Source of the DNA: Caulobacterales bacterium RIFOXYB1_FULL_67_16 | GTDB lineage: Bacteria > Pseudomonadota > Alphaproteobacteria > Caulobacterales > Caulobacteraceae | Direction of reading: 5' to 3' | Assembly: GCA_001796045.1 (NCBI GenBank) | Contig: MGLN01000046.1 | Coordinates: forward strand, 1,031-13,832 | DNA: 12,802 bases | In this document: piece by piece, positions 7,264-12,802 of the stretch | Layout of the letters: each line of letters opens with the position of its first letter | How positions within the stretch are numbered: position 1 is the stretch's first letter | The notes under the pieces: model-generated | Seen by the model: the letters and a program-made list of their open reading frames with translations, nothing else | What the model was told of the DNA's origin: nothing | Database searches by the model: none | Translations under genes and position numbers: made by a program

Positions 7264-7326
7264 CAACTCGCCGGAAGGGGGGTAGCCCGCTTACGGGCCT
7301 CAAGTCGCCCGAAGGGCGATAGGCCC
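7264..7326. repeat. Two degenerate direct repeats that fold as hairpins between the esterase and rplL
   Basis: A unit of about 25 bp at 7264-7288 (CAACTCGCCGGAAGGG, then TAGCCC) recurs at 7301-7326 (CAAGTCGCCCGAAGGG, then TAGGCCC), period 37 bp. Between them lies a small hairpin (7285-7298, GCCCG/CGGGC). The second unit lies within a longer stem: GGGCCT at 7295-7300 with AGGCCC at 7321-7326, enclosing TCGCCC/GGGCGA. This may end the esterase transcript, but no T-tract follows on that strand. It could also be a remnant of a dispersed extragenic repeat. Confidence 0.45.
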
Positions 7327-7361
7327 AAAAAGAAAAGGCCCGGCGGTTTCCGCCGGGCCTT
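7327..7361 (-). terminator. Rho-independent terminator of rplJ-rplL
   Basis: Read on the minus strand, a perfect 12-bp stem (7350-7361 with 7335-7346, AAGGCCCGGCGG and its complement) closes a 3-nt loop and runs into TTTTCTTTTT (7327-7336). It lies 29 bp past the rplL stop codon. This is a textbook strong intrinsic terminator and ends the operon right after rplL. Confidence 0.93.
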
Positions 7362-7390
7362 CCCGATCTTCAGCGGTGCTGAGACCCAGA

Positions 7391-7777
7391 TTACTTGATC
7401 TGGACCTTGGCGCCGGCTTCCGTCAGCTTCTTGGCGATCTCGTCGGCTTGTTGCTTGGAGACGTTCTCGACGACGTTCTGCGGAGCGCCTTCGACCAGGT
7501 CCTTGGCTTCCTTCAGACCCAGGTCCGAACGGACGCCGCGGACTTCCTTGATGACGTTGATCTTCTTGTCGCCGCCGTCGACCAGGACGACGGTGAACTC
7601 GGTTTGCTCTTCAGCGGCTTCAGCCGGAGCAGCGGCGCCGCCGCCGGCCGGCATGGCCATGGCGACCGGAGCAGCGGCGGAAACGCCCCACTTTTCTTCC
7701 AGCAGCTTGGAGAGTTCAGCGGCTTCCAGAACGGTAAGCGCGGACAGGTCTTCGACGATCTTGGCGAGGTCGGCCAT
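7391..7777 (-). CDS. rplL: 50S ribosomal protein L7/L12
   Basis: L7/L12 is the multicopy stalk protein of the large subunit that recruits and activates translational GTPases. The 128-residue length is typical. Residues 1-32 form the dimerisation and L10-binding helices (MADLAKIVEDLSALTVLEAA). Residues about 33-56 are the flexible Ala/Gly/Pro hinge, and 58-128 are the globular domain with VKEVR-type IKEVRGVRSDLGLKEAKDLVEGAPQ and the ending GAKVQIK. A GAAGGA ribosome-binding site lies upstream of the ATG. It follows rplJ by 62 nt on the same strand, so the two are co-transcribed, and an intrinsic terminator lies directly downstream. The usual next genes, rpoB and rpoC, are absent from this position. 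Confidence 0.98.
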   Translation of the reverse strand: MADLAKIVEDLSALTVLEAAELSKLLEEKWGVSAAAPVAMAMPAGGGAAAPAEAAEEQTEFTVVLVDGGDKKINVIKEVRGVRSDLGLKEAKDLVEGAPQNVVENVSKQQADEIAKKLTEAGAKVQIK

Positions 7778-7839
7778 TGTCAGTTTTCCTTCGGAGGATT
7801 GGTTTCAGAGAGTGATGCAGAGATGAAAGGGTCCGCCGC

Positions 7840-8355
7840 TTACGCGGCTTCCTTGGTGGCGTAGGCGTTGAACACGCGGGCCAGCTGACCGGCGGGCGCT
7901 TGCAGCACGCCGGCGACCTTGGTCGCGGGCGCATTGAGCAGGCCGATGAGCTGAGCGCGGACTTCGTCGAGCGTCGGGAGTTTCGAGAGAGCCTCGACAC
8001 CCTTCTGGTCGACGACAGTTTGGCCCATGAAGCCGCCGACGATCTGGAACCGATCGTTGGTCTTGGCGAACTCGGTGACGACCTTGGCGGCCGTGCCCGG
8101 GTTCTCGGCATAGGCGATGCCCACGGGGCCCTTGAACAGGCCGTGGTAGCCGCTGCCGTCTTCGGCTTCGAGCGCCTTCAGCGCCAGGCGGTTCTTGACC
8201 ACCTTGAACGCGCCGCCTTCTTTACGAAGACGGCCGCGCAGATCTTCCATTTCCGCAACGGTCAGACCCAGGTTGTGGGTCACGACCACGGAGCCGGCGT
8301 CGGCGAACACGCCCTTGAGCGTCTCGATCGACTCGGCCTTTTGTGCGCGGTCCAT
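7840..8355 (-). CDS. rplJ: 50S ribosomal protein L10
   Basis: L10 anchors the L7/L12 dimers to the 23S rRNA GTPase centre. The start is placed at the ATG of MDRAQKAESIETLKGVFADA (171 residues), which matches the N-terminus typical of the family and has GGAGA 5-9 nt upstream. An upstream in-frame ATG at 8376 would add seven residues without a good ribosome-binding site. The N-terminal rRNA-binding domain contains VVVTHNLGLTVAEMEDLR, the KVVKNRLALKAL helix and the GPVGIAY strand. The C-terminal helix (VAGVLQAPAGQLARVFNAYA) binds L12 dimers. In other bacteria the L10-L12 complex represses its own mRNA through the leader; the long structured leader here fits that model. Confidence 0.97.
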   Translation of the reverse strand: MDRAQKAESIETLKGVFADAGSVVVTHNLGLTVAEMEDLRGRLRKEGGAFKVVKNRLALKALEAEDGSGYHGLFKGPVGIAYAENPGTAAKVVTEFAKTNDRFQIVGGFMGQTVVDQKGVEALSKLPTLDEVRAQLIGLLNAPATKVAGVLQAPAGQLARVFNAYATKEAA

Positions 8356-8696
8356 TGCGGTCTCCAGTCTTGGCATTCGCCGCCGGGCTTATTCCCGACG
8401 ACGGATTGGCCAAAGCGCCGCGCATCGCTGCGAAGCGTTCAGGCCTGTCGTATTGTCCGAAGGAAGCTGCTGAGAGCGTCCGTCCCGGAGTGCGGGCCGA
8501 CGCTTGCCAGTCTGCGTCCCCATCTCCCCACGGCGTCAGAAGGCTCTCTGACAGTTACGGCCTAGGCGACCCCCAGGCCCCGAAGTTCTCGGACAGGACC
8601 GTCAAAGGCGTGAACCTTTAACGGGAAGCGGCGCTCTTACAGCCTGCCCTCATGGAAATCAAGCCGTGGCTGGCGCATCGCTGCGGCGGTTCGCCT
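8356..8696 (-). promoter_or_regulatory. Gene-free 341-nt region: probable promoter and structured L10-type leader of rplJ-rplL
   Basis: No convincing gene lies between the NUDIX stop and rplJ. On the minus strand a TTGACG box (8600-8605) could be a -35, although no clear -10 follows. The transcript can form a hairpin at 8475-8504 (AGCGTC/GACGCT with an inner CCCG/CGGG). A strong 10-bp stem (8394-8403 with 8378-8387, including two G-U pairs, loop AATAAG) lies about 13 nt before the rplJ ribosome-binding site. Bacterial rplJ mRNAs commonly carry an L10-(L12)4 binding leader with a kink-turn. Position and structure fit, but I cannot confirm the consensus kink-turn by eye. Confidence 0.5.
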
Positions 8697-9146
8697 TCAG
8701 TCCAGAATCGCGGCGGCTTCGAACCCGCGGATCAGCGCCTTCAGATCGAGCTCGCCTACAGCCTCCTCGGCGTCCGCCTTGCTCATCCAGCGTCTTTCCC
8801 GCTGATGCGCCTCCGGCCAGTCGCCCAACTGCACAAGGACTTCCAGGGGATATACAGCGACCACATAGCGCCGCAGATCGCCGTTGCGCCCAATTTTCGA
8901 GTAACGGAAATGGCCGATCGAGGCGCCGCCGACGGCGCCGTGTACGCCCGCTTCCTCAAACGCTTCCTGGGCGGCGGCCTGGGCGTCCGTCTTCCCCGCC
9001 ATGCGCCCTCCCTTGGGGATGACCCAGCGCCGGGTCTCCCGCGAGGTGATCACCAGAATCTCGAGACCTGCAGATCCCATCCGCCACGGCAGAGCCGCCA
9101 CCTGGCGAGTGTCGGAACGGCCGGTGCGCTTTGCTGTCTTGGCCAT
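8697..9146 (-). CDS. NUDIX hydrolase (DIPP-like subgroup)
   Basis: The start is placed at the second ATG (9144-9146, MAKTAKRTGRSD; 149 residues) because a GGGGGG tract lies at a usable distance from it. The first ATG at 9152 directly abuts that tract. The Nudix box lies near residues 46-68: PKGGRMAGKTDAQ, then AAAQEAFEEAGV. It keeps the metal-binding EAxEE glutamates, but the classical glutamate after Gx5 is lysine and the arginine of REx2E is glutamine. The same variant box occurs, from memory, in an alphaproteobacterial subgroup related to diadenosine or diphosphoinositol polyphosphate hydrolases. The enzyme should hydrolyse a nucleoside diphosphate linked to another moiety; the substrate is unknown. 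It sits alone between the HxlR regulator and the rplJ leader, on the same strand as both. Confidence 0.9.
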   Translation of the reverse strand: MAKTAKRTGRSDTRQVAALPWRMGSAGLEILVITSRETRRWVIPKGGRMAGKTDAQAAAQEAFEEAGVHGAVGGASIGHFRYSKIGRNGDLRRYVVAVYPLEVLVQLGDWPEAHQRERRWMSKADAEEAVGELDLKALIRGFEAAAILD

Positions 9147-9219
9147 GGACATCCCCCCGTCGGCGGCGGTTCAAAACGCCCTTTCCCCCGTCGCGTCAAC
9201 CGCTCAGTCCCCGGAAAGT

Positions 9220-9642
9220 TCAGTCCGGTCGTCGCGCGTCATAGGCGGCCTGGGCCCTCGCGACTTCAGCCATGTTATCTTCCGCCCATTCGATCATCGC
9301 CTTAACCGCATCAACCAAGGTCTCGCCGAGAGGCGTCAGGGCATAGGTGACCGACACAGGCACGGTAGGGGTCACAGTCCGCGTGACCAGTCCGTCCCGC
9401 TCCAGATGTCGGACGCTCTGGCTCAACATCTTCTGGGATATGCCGTCGATGCGTCGCCGCAGGGCGTTGAACCGCATCGGTTCTTCACGCAGCAAAACGA
9501 GGATCAGCGTCGTCCATTTGTCGGCGACCCGGTCCAGCAGCTGGCGGGTCGGACAGGCTGCGGAAAAGACATCCGGCGGACGGGTTTCCGCCGGGTGACC
9601 AACTGAGGACAGAGTGCCTTCTTGTGACATGGCTCCCTTCAT
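9220..9642 (-). CDS. HxlR-family winged-helix transcriptional regulator
   Basis: From the ATG at 9642 the protein has 140 residues. An ATG at 9630 (MSQEGTLSS) is also possible, but its GGGAG lies only 2 nt away. Neither start has an ideal site, so a leaderless message is conceivable. The HxlR signature is clear: CPTRQLLDRVADKWTTLILVLL, then REEPMRFNALRRRIDGISQKMLSQSVRHLERDGLVTR and the wing with YALTPLGETL. C30, at the start of the core, is a residue used for redox or electrophile sensing in some HxlR proteins (for example YodB/HypR type); sensing here is inference. The gene is divergent from an NAD(P)H-binding oxidoreductase, with a palindrome between them. That is the usual arrangement of a HxlR regulator and its target. 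Confidence 0.9.
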   Translation of the reverse strand: MKGAMSQEGTLSSVGHPAETRPPDVFSAACPTRQLLDRVADKWTTLILVLLREEPMRFNALRRRIDGISQKMLSQSVRHLERDGLVTRTVTPTVPVSVTYALTPLGETLVDAVKAMIEWAEDNMAEVARAQAAYDARRPD

Positions 9643-9648
9643 AGCACT

Positions 9649-9667
9649 TGGTACCCATTGGATACCA
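9649..9667. promoter_or_regulatory. Palindromic operator candidate between hxlR-type gene and oxidoreductase
   Basis: TGGTACCC (9649-9656), a 3-bp centre ATT, and GGATACCA (9660-9667) form a near-perfect palindrome with one mismatched pair. It sits in the 38-bp gap between the two divergent starts, just ahead of the AGGAG ribosome-binding site of the oxidoreductase gene. HxlR proteins bind short palindromes of this kind as dimers, so it is the best candidate site for control of both genes. Confidence 0.62.
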
Positions 9668-9680
9668 TAGGAGTGTAATC

Positions 9681-10289
9681 ATGAAGGTCGCAGTTCTCGG
9701 CGCAAGCGGCCGCGCCGGTTCGGAAATCACCAAGGAACTGGCCGCACGCGGCCATCAGGTCCTGGCCATCGCGCGCAAGCCCGAAGCCATCCCGGCTGTC
9801 GAGGGCGTGAGCCCCGTCGCGGGCGACGCATCGGACGACGTCAAGCTGGCGCGCCTGATAGAAGGCTCCGACGCCGTCATCAGCGCCCTCCATTTTGACG
9901 TTCCGGCGGAAACCCTGTTGGGCGCGTTAAAGACCGCCGGCGTGCCGCGCCTGCTGGTGACGGGCGGCGCCGCCAGCCTCGAAGTGGCCCCCGGCGTTCG
10001 TCTGATCGACACGCCCGAGTTCCCTGAGGAATGGAAGGTCTTCGCTCAGGGTGGCATCGTTTTCCTGGACGCCCTTCGCGGCGAAAGCCAGATCGACTGG
10101 ACCTTCCTGTCTCCCCCGGCCTTTATCGAGGAGACGCCGCGCCTGGGCCGGTACCGCACCGGCGCGGACCGACTGGTCGTCGACGACAAAGGCGAGAGCC
10201 GGATCAGCTTCGCCGACTACGCCATCGCCATGGTGGACGAACTGGAACAACCCAAGCATAGCCGCGCCCGTTTTACGGTCGCCTACTGA
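9681..10289 (+). CDS. NAD(P)H-binding oxidoreductase (atypical SDR, putative NADH-flavin reductase type)
   Basis: The 202-residue protein starts at the ATG at 9681, supported by AGGAG 7 nt upstream and by the Rossmann fold beginning at once (MKVAVLGASGRAGSEITKEL). The dinucleotide motif GxxGxxG is at residues 7-13. Other family features are IARKPEAI after strand 2, GDASD, a GSDAVISAL strand, LLVTGGAASLEV, and DWTFLSPPAFIEE near residue 150. The layout matches the small NmrA-like, Rrf2-linked flavin-reductase group (COG2910-like), whose members lack the classical SDR Tyr-Lys pair. The reaction is unproven. Divergent transcription from a HxlR regulator suggests induction by electrophile or oxidative stress. 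It is convergent with rplA and shares a hairpin terminator with it. Confidence 0.88.
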   Translation: MKVAVLGASGRAGSEITKELAARGHQVLAIARKPEAIPAVEGVSPVAGDASDDVKLARLIEGSDAVISALHFDVPAETLLGALKTAGVPRLLVTGGAASLEVAPGVRLIDTPEFPEEWKVFAQGGIVFLDALRGESQIDWTFLSPPAFIEETPRLGRYRTGADRLVVDDKGESRISFADYAIAMVDELEQPKHSRARFTVAY

Positions 10290-10296
10290 GCGGAAG

Positions 10297-10322
10297 GGGC
10301 GGCGGCCGCGCTCCCGCCGCCC
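10297..10322 (+). terminator. GC-rich hairpin after the oxidoreductase gene
   Basis: A perfect 9-bp stem (10297-10305 GGGCGGCGG with 10314-10322) with an 8-nt loop begins 7 bp after the stop codon. It is followed only by AAGCTTTG, so it is a weak intrinsic terminator or a transcript-stabilising hairpin. The second hairpin at 10368-10395 is the better terminator. Confidence 0.4.
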
Positions 10323-10361
10323 AAGCTTTGAAACAGCTCGTCGCCAATACCCAGCAGGCAA

Positions 10362-10406
10362 GCAAAAGGGCCCCGGAGATCGCTCTCCGGGGCCCCTTCT
10401 TTGTTT
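10362..10406. terminator. Bidirectional intrinsic terminator between rplA and the oxidoreductase gene
   Basis: A perfect 12-bp stem (10368-10379 with 10384-10395, GGGCCCCGGAGA and its complement) closes a 4-nt loop. On the minus strand it is followed by TTTTGC (end of rplK-rplA); on the plus strand by CTTCTTTGTTT (end of the oxidoreductase). It lies in the gap between the convergent stop codons and serves both directions. Confidence 0.88.
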
Positions 10407-10414
10407 CGCTCGAC

Positions 10415-11104
10415 TTAGGCGCCCAGCGAGGCCGGATCGACCTTGAAGCCCGGGCCCATCGTCGAGGACAGGCTGATGCGCTTCACATAGGTGCCCTTGG
10501 CGCCGGACGGCTTGGCGCGGACCAGAGCGTCCACGATCGCCTTCACGTTGGCTTCCAGAGCGTCCTGGGTGAAGGACACCTTGCCGATGCCGGCGTGGAC
10601 GATGCCCGCCTTCTCGACGCGGAACTCGACAGCGCCGCCCTTGGCGTCCTTGACGGCCTGAGCCACGTTCGGGGTCACGGTGCCGACCTTCGGGTTCGGC
10701 ATCAGGCCGCGCGGGCCCAGAACCTTACCCAGACGGCCGACCAGGGCCATCATGTCCGGCGAGGCGATCACGCGGTCGAACTCCATGAAGCCGCCGGCGA
10801 TCTTCTCGTACAGATCTTCGGCGCCGACGTGCTCGGCGCCGGCCGCGACGGCTTCAGCGGCCTTGGCGTCCTTGGCGAAGACGGCGACGCGAACATCACG
10901 GCCGGTGCCGGACGGCAGGTTCACAACGCCGCGGACCTGTTGGTCAGCGTGACGCGGATCGACGCCCAGGTTGACGGCGATTTCCAGGGACTCGTCGAAC
11001 TTGGCCTTGGCGTTTTCCTTGGCCAGCTTGATGGCGTCGGAGAAAGGCAGCAGGTCTTGGGTGACGCCGGTGCGGGCCTTCTGGGCCTTGGTTTGCTTAG
11101 CCAT
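10415..11104 (-). CDS. rplA: 50S ribosomal protein L1
   Basis: L1 forms the mobile stalk near the ribosomal E site and, in many bacteria, represses the L11-L1 mRNA. The 229-residue length is standard. Family landmarks include the FDESLEIAVNLGVDPRHADQ segment, VRGVVNLPSGTGRDVRVAVFA, the MPNPKVGTVTPN loop of domain II, and the C-terminal GTYVKRISLSSTMGPGFKVD. The ATG lies 3 bp after the rplK stop codon. Its ribosome-binding site GGAGGG overlaps the last rplK codons, so the two genes are translationally coupled. A terminator follows directly, which separates rplA from rplJ; in many bacteria the two are adjacent. Confidence 0.98.
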   Translation of the reverse strand: MAKQTKAQKARTGVTQDLLPFSDAIKLAKENAKAKFDESLEIAVNLGVDPRHADQQVRGVVNLPSGTGRDVRVAVFAKDAKAAEAVAAGAEHVGAEDLYEKIAGGFMEFDRVIASPDMMALVGRLGKVLGPRGLMPNPKVGTVTPNVAQAVKDAKGGAVEFRVEKAGIVHAGIGKVSFTQDALEANVKAIVDALVRAKPSGAKGTYVKRISLSSTMGPGFKVDPASLGA

Positions 11105-11107
11105 GGA

Positions 11108-11539
11108 TTAGCCCTCCACCACTTCGAGGCCCATCGCGCGGGCGGAGCCTTCAATGATCTTGGTCGCCGCGTCCAGGTCGTTGGCGTTCAGATCCTTCAT
11201 CTTCTTTTCGGCGATCTCGCGCAGCTGGGCCACGGTGATCTTGCCGGCGACTTCACGGCCGACCAGCTTGGAGCCCGACTTCAGGCCCGTGGCCTGCTTC
11301 AGGTACCAGGTCGCCGGCGGCGTCTTGGTGACGAAGGTGAACGACTTGTCCTGATAGACGGTGATGACGGTCGGAAGCGGGGTGCCCTTGGCTTCCTTCT
11401 CGGTGCGCGCATTGAACTCCTTGCAGAAGCCCATGATGTTCACGCCGCGTTGACCCAGAGCCGGGCCGATCGGGGGCGAAGGCGTGGCCGAACCGGCCGG
11501 CACTTGCAGCTTGATATAGCCGAGAATCTTCTTGGCCAT
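11108..11539 (-). CDS. rplK: 50S ribosomal protein L11
   Basis: L11 binds the 23S rRNA GTPase-associated centre and contacts elongation factors. The 143-residue length is typical. The N-terminal domain shows MAKKILGYIKLQVPAGSATP, then PPIGPALGQRGVNIMGFCKEFN with the conserved proline-rich face. The C-terminal rRNA-binding domain has TFVTKTPPATWYLKQA and the ending EGSARAMGLEV. AGGAG lies about 7 nt upstream of the ATG. A 170-nt gap upstream separates it from the GFA gene; normally rplK would follow nusG. It forms an operon with rplA. Confidence 0.98.
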   Translation of the reverse strand: MAKKILGYIKLQVPAGSATPSPPIGPALGQRGVNIMGFCKEFNARTEKEAKGTPLPTVITVYQDKSFTFVTKTPPATWYLKQATGLKSGSKLVGREVAGKITVAQLREIAEKKMKDLNANDLDAATKIIEGSARAMGLEVVEG

Positions 11540-11657
11540 TGGTCTCTCCTATGAATGACCCGACGACTTAACGGTGGGCCGGTGAGCCGTGGTGCGGCAT
11601 GGCTGCCTCCCACGGATTTGACGCTCCACGAGCCTGGGCCCGCCGAGCGAAGGCGCG

Positions 11658-11686
11658 CGTGTAACAGAGCGGGGCTGGAAAGGCAA
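11658..11686 (-). promoter_or_regulatory. Possible promoter of rplK-rplA
   Basis: On the minus strand, TTGCCT (11681-11686) is separated by 17 bp from TACACG (11658-11663), about 120 nt ahead of rplK. It is a partial match to -35/-10 consensus. A promoter is expected here because nusG ends in its own terminator. The remaining stretch down to rplK (11540-11657) would be an untranslated leader that could hold an L1-binding site, which I cannot identify by eye. Confidence 0.28.
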
Positions 11687-11709
11687 ACGAAGGTCCAGCG
11701 GGGTCCGCC

Positions 11710-12207
11710 TCAGCCCTCCCCCGCCTTGCGCCGCTCGATCAAAACCATCAACCGCTCAACCTGTTCGGGCTGCAGAACCTTCGTCTGGTCATAGACCGTC
11801 TCGAACACGGGGATGTCCTCCGGGAAGACGGCCCAGGGCATGGCGCTGTCGGCGAAGATGACGGCGTCAGGTCTAAAGTCGCCGGGTCGATCCAGCGTGC
11901 CGACCCGCACCCCCGCGCCCAACCGCCCAAGGCGGGGATAGTGACTCCATACGGCGACACCACAGGATTTGCAGCGCCGTATGACGTGCGGTCCGCCGCT
12001 GCCTGCGGTGACGGTGTGATCTGAGAGTTCGCCTTCAAGCAGGGTCAGCCGTTCCGTCTCATAGAAGGCGTTGACGACAGAGGTCGATCCCGTCTGCCTC
12101 TGGCACAGGCGGCAGTGGCAGTTGTTGACGAAGATCGGCTCGCCCTCAACCCGATAGCGCACCGCACCGCAGGCGCAGCCGCCTTCATGAACCCCCTCGA
12201 CCGACAT
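11710..12207 (-). CDS. GFA-family zinc protein (glutathione-dependent formaldehyde-activating enzyme-like)
   Basis: From the ATG at 12207 (MSVEGVHEGG) the protein has 165 residues; this start has GGGGGAGG 5 nt upstream. An in-frame start further upstream would add 33 residues unlike the family. All zinc-binding cysteines of the family are present: C11 and C13 (CACG), C30, C32 and C35 (CHCRLC), and C79 and C82 (CKSC). The context (GAVRYRVEG, QRQTGSTSVVNAF, FADSAMPWAVFPEDIPVFE) also fits. The prototype Gfa was proposed to aid reaction of formaldehyde with glutathione, but most members have unknown functions, so the name should be read as family only. The gene lies between nusG and rplK, on their strand but isolated from nusG by a terminator. 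Confidence 0.9.
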   Translation of the reverse strand: MSVEGVHEGGCACGAVRYRVEGEPIFVNNCHCRLCQRQTGSTSVVNAFYETERLTLLEGELSDHTVTAGSGGPHVIRRCKSCGVAVWSHYPRLGRLGAGVRVGTLDRPGDFRPDAVIFADSAMPWAVFPEDIPVFETVYDQTKVLQPEQVERLMVLIERRKAGEG

Positions 12208-12305
12208 CTCATCCTCCCCCAAGACGGGGCTCAACATCCAGCAGGCGGAGCGGGAAGGCAACGCGCGCCGCCTCCCCTCCCGTGTCGAAACGAGAAGAGA
12301 CGACA

Positions 12306-12337
12306 AGAAAAAAGCCGCGCCCTTTCAGACGCGGCTT
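12306..12337 (-). terminator. Rho-independent terminator of nusG
   Basis: On the minus strand, an 8-bp stem (12330-12337 AAGCCGCG with 12312-12319 CGCGGCTT) closes a 10-nt loop and runs into a T-tract (TTTTTTC, 12307-12313 in part). It lies 24 bp past the nusG stop. It isolates nusG from the downstream GFA and rplK-rplA genes. Confidence 0.88.
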
Positions 12338-12361
12338 CAAATCTGAACGGTCAGACTGTGA

Positions 12362-12802
12362 TCAGCCCGCGACCTTCTCCACCTGGCCGTATTCCAGTTC
12401 GACCGGGGTGGCGCGGCCGAAGATGGAGACGGCGACGCGCAGGCGCGCCTGTTCTTCGTCCACGCTCTCGACGGTGCCGTCGAAGCTGGCGAACGGGCCG
12501 TCCGTGACCTTGACCTTCTCGCCGATGTCGAAGCGGATGGTGGGCTTCGGACGTTCGACGCCCTCCTCCACCTGGCCGATGATGTTCTGAACCTCACGTT
12601 CCGAGACCGGCAGGGGCTTGGTGCCGCCGGCGGCGCCCAGGAAGCCCGTGACCTTCGGCGTGTTCTTGACCAGGTGGTAGGCCTGGTCGGTCATTTCCAT
12701 CTTCACCAGGACGTAGCCCGGGAAGAACTTACGCTCGGAGTTCACCTTGCGGCCGCGACGGATCTCGACGACGTCCTCGGTCGGCACCAGGATTTCGGAG
12801 AA
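12362..12802 (-). CDS. nusG: Transcription termination/antitermination protein NusG (5' end outside window)
   Basis: The visible 146 residues run off the right edge, entering at FSEILVPTEDVVEIRRGRKV, so roughly the first 35-40 residues of the NGN domain are missing. The rest shows the NGN core (ERKFFPGYVLVKMEMTDQAY, then HLVKNTPKVTGFLG), a linker (EVQNIIGQVEEGVERPKPT) and the C-terminal KOW domain (FDIGEKVKVTDGPFASFDGT, then SIFGRATPVELEYGQVEKV). NusG binds RNA polymerase, promotes processivity, and links it to Rho or ribosomal protein S10. The internal GTG at 12787 is not the true start, because conserved NGN sequence continues upstream of it. In most bacteria secE precedes nusG and rplK follows; here a terminator and the GFA gene follow instead. 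Confidence 0.97.
   Translation of the reverse strand, partial: FSEILVPTEDVVEIRRGRKVNSERKFFPGYVLVKMEMTDQAYHLVKNTPKVTGFLGAAGGTKPLPVSEREVQNIIGQVEEGVERPKPTIRFDIGEKVKVTDGPFASFDGTVESVDEEQARLRVAVSIFGRATPVELEYGQVEKVAG

Noticed and set aside
8404..8640. Small plus-strand frames upstream of rplJ.
   Set aside because: They have no ribosome-binding sites or motifs and lie over the rplJ leader; the structure is better explained as leader RNA.
10328..11554. A 408-codon plus-strand frame over rplA and rplK.
   Set aside because: It is antisense to two certain ribosomal protein genes; its Leu/Gly/Ala/Asp/His-rich product has no domain.
5540..12207. A combined aldehyde-detoxification system from the Hsp31-like (methylglyoxal) and GFA (formaldehyde) proteins.
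   Set aside because: The two genes lie about 5.5 kb apart in unrelated units, and both functions are assigned at family level only.
1..12802. CRISPR array, prophage, insertion sequence or defence island.
   Set aside because: No regularly spaced repeats, transposase, integrase, cas or toxin-antitoxin genes are present; the genes are mostly housekeeping or common accessory families.

Overview
This is a high-GC bacterial window, with strong G/C preference at third codon positions. The ribosomal proteins, lipoprotein FKBP, M61 peptidases, Hsp31-like protein and GFA protein together suggest an alphaproteobacterium, most likely of the Caulobacterales (Brevundimonas-like). That placement is inferred from gene content and composition, not from a search.

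Left part (1-5537, + strand): a lipoprotein FKBP-type peptidyl-prolyl isomerase; a small unknown protein with a helix-turn-helix-like segment; then two tandem, closely related secreted M61 (glycyl-aminopeptidase type) metallopeptidases. Each M61 protein keeps an HExxH motif, a downstream glutamate ligand and a C-terminal PDZ-like domain. The two M61 genes are separated by a 175-bp mirror-image repeat element built of two hairpins. The gaps on either side of the HTH-like gene each hold a clean dyad, and the second also carries a cluster of TTGCAC hexamers.

Middle (5540-7224): a minus-strand DJ-1/Hsp31-like protein, convergent with the second M61 gene and 2 bp from it, is divergent from a secreted CE1/PHB-depolymerase-like esterase.

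Right part (7327-12802, mostly minus strand): a dispersed version of the classical nusG-rplK-rplA-rplJ-rplL cluster. Read in transcription order (right to left) it runs: nusG (5' end outside the window) with its own terminator; a GFA-family zinc protein; rplK-rplA, closed by a hairpin that looks bidirectional; a divergent HxlR-type regulator and NAD(P)H-binding oxidoreductase pair sharing a palindrome; a NUDIX hydrolase; then rplJ-rplL behind a roughly 340-nt gene-free, structured leader and closed by a strong intrinsic terminator. rpoB does not follow rplL here. The ribosomal genes are therefore split into at least three transcription units by accessory metabolic and stress genes.

No mobile element, CRISPR array, tRNA, rRNA or recognisable defence system is visible. 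The unusual content is regulatory structure in the gaps, the tandem M61 pair with its mirror repeat, and the broken-up ribosomal cluster.
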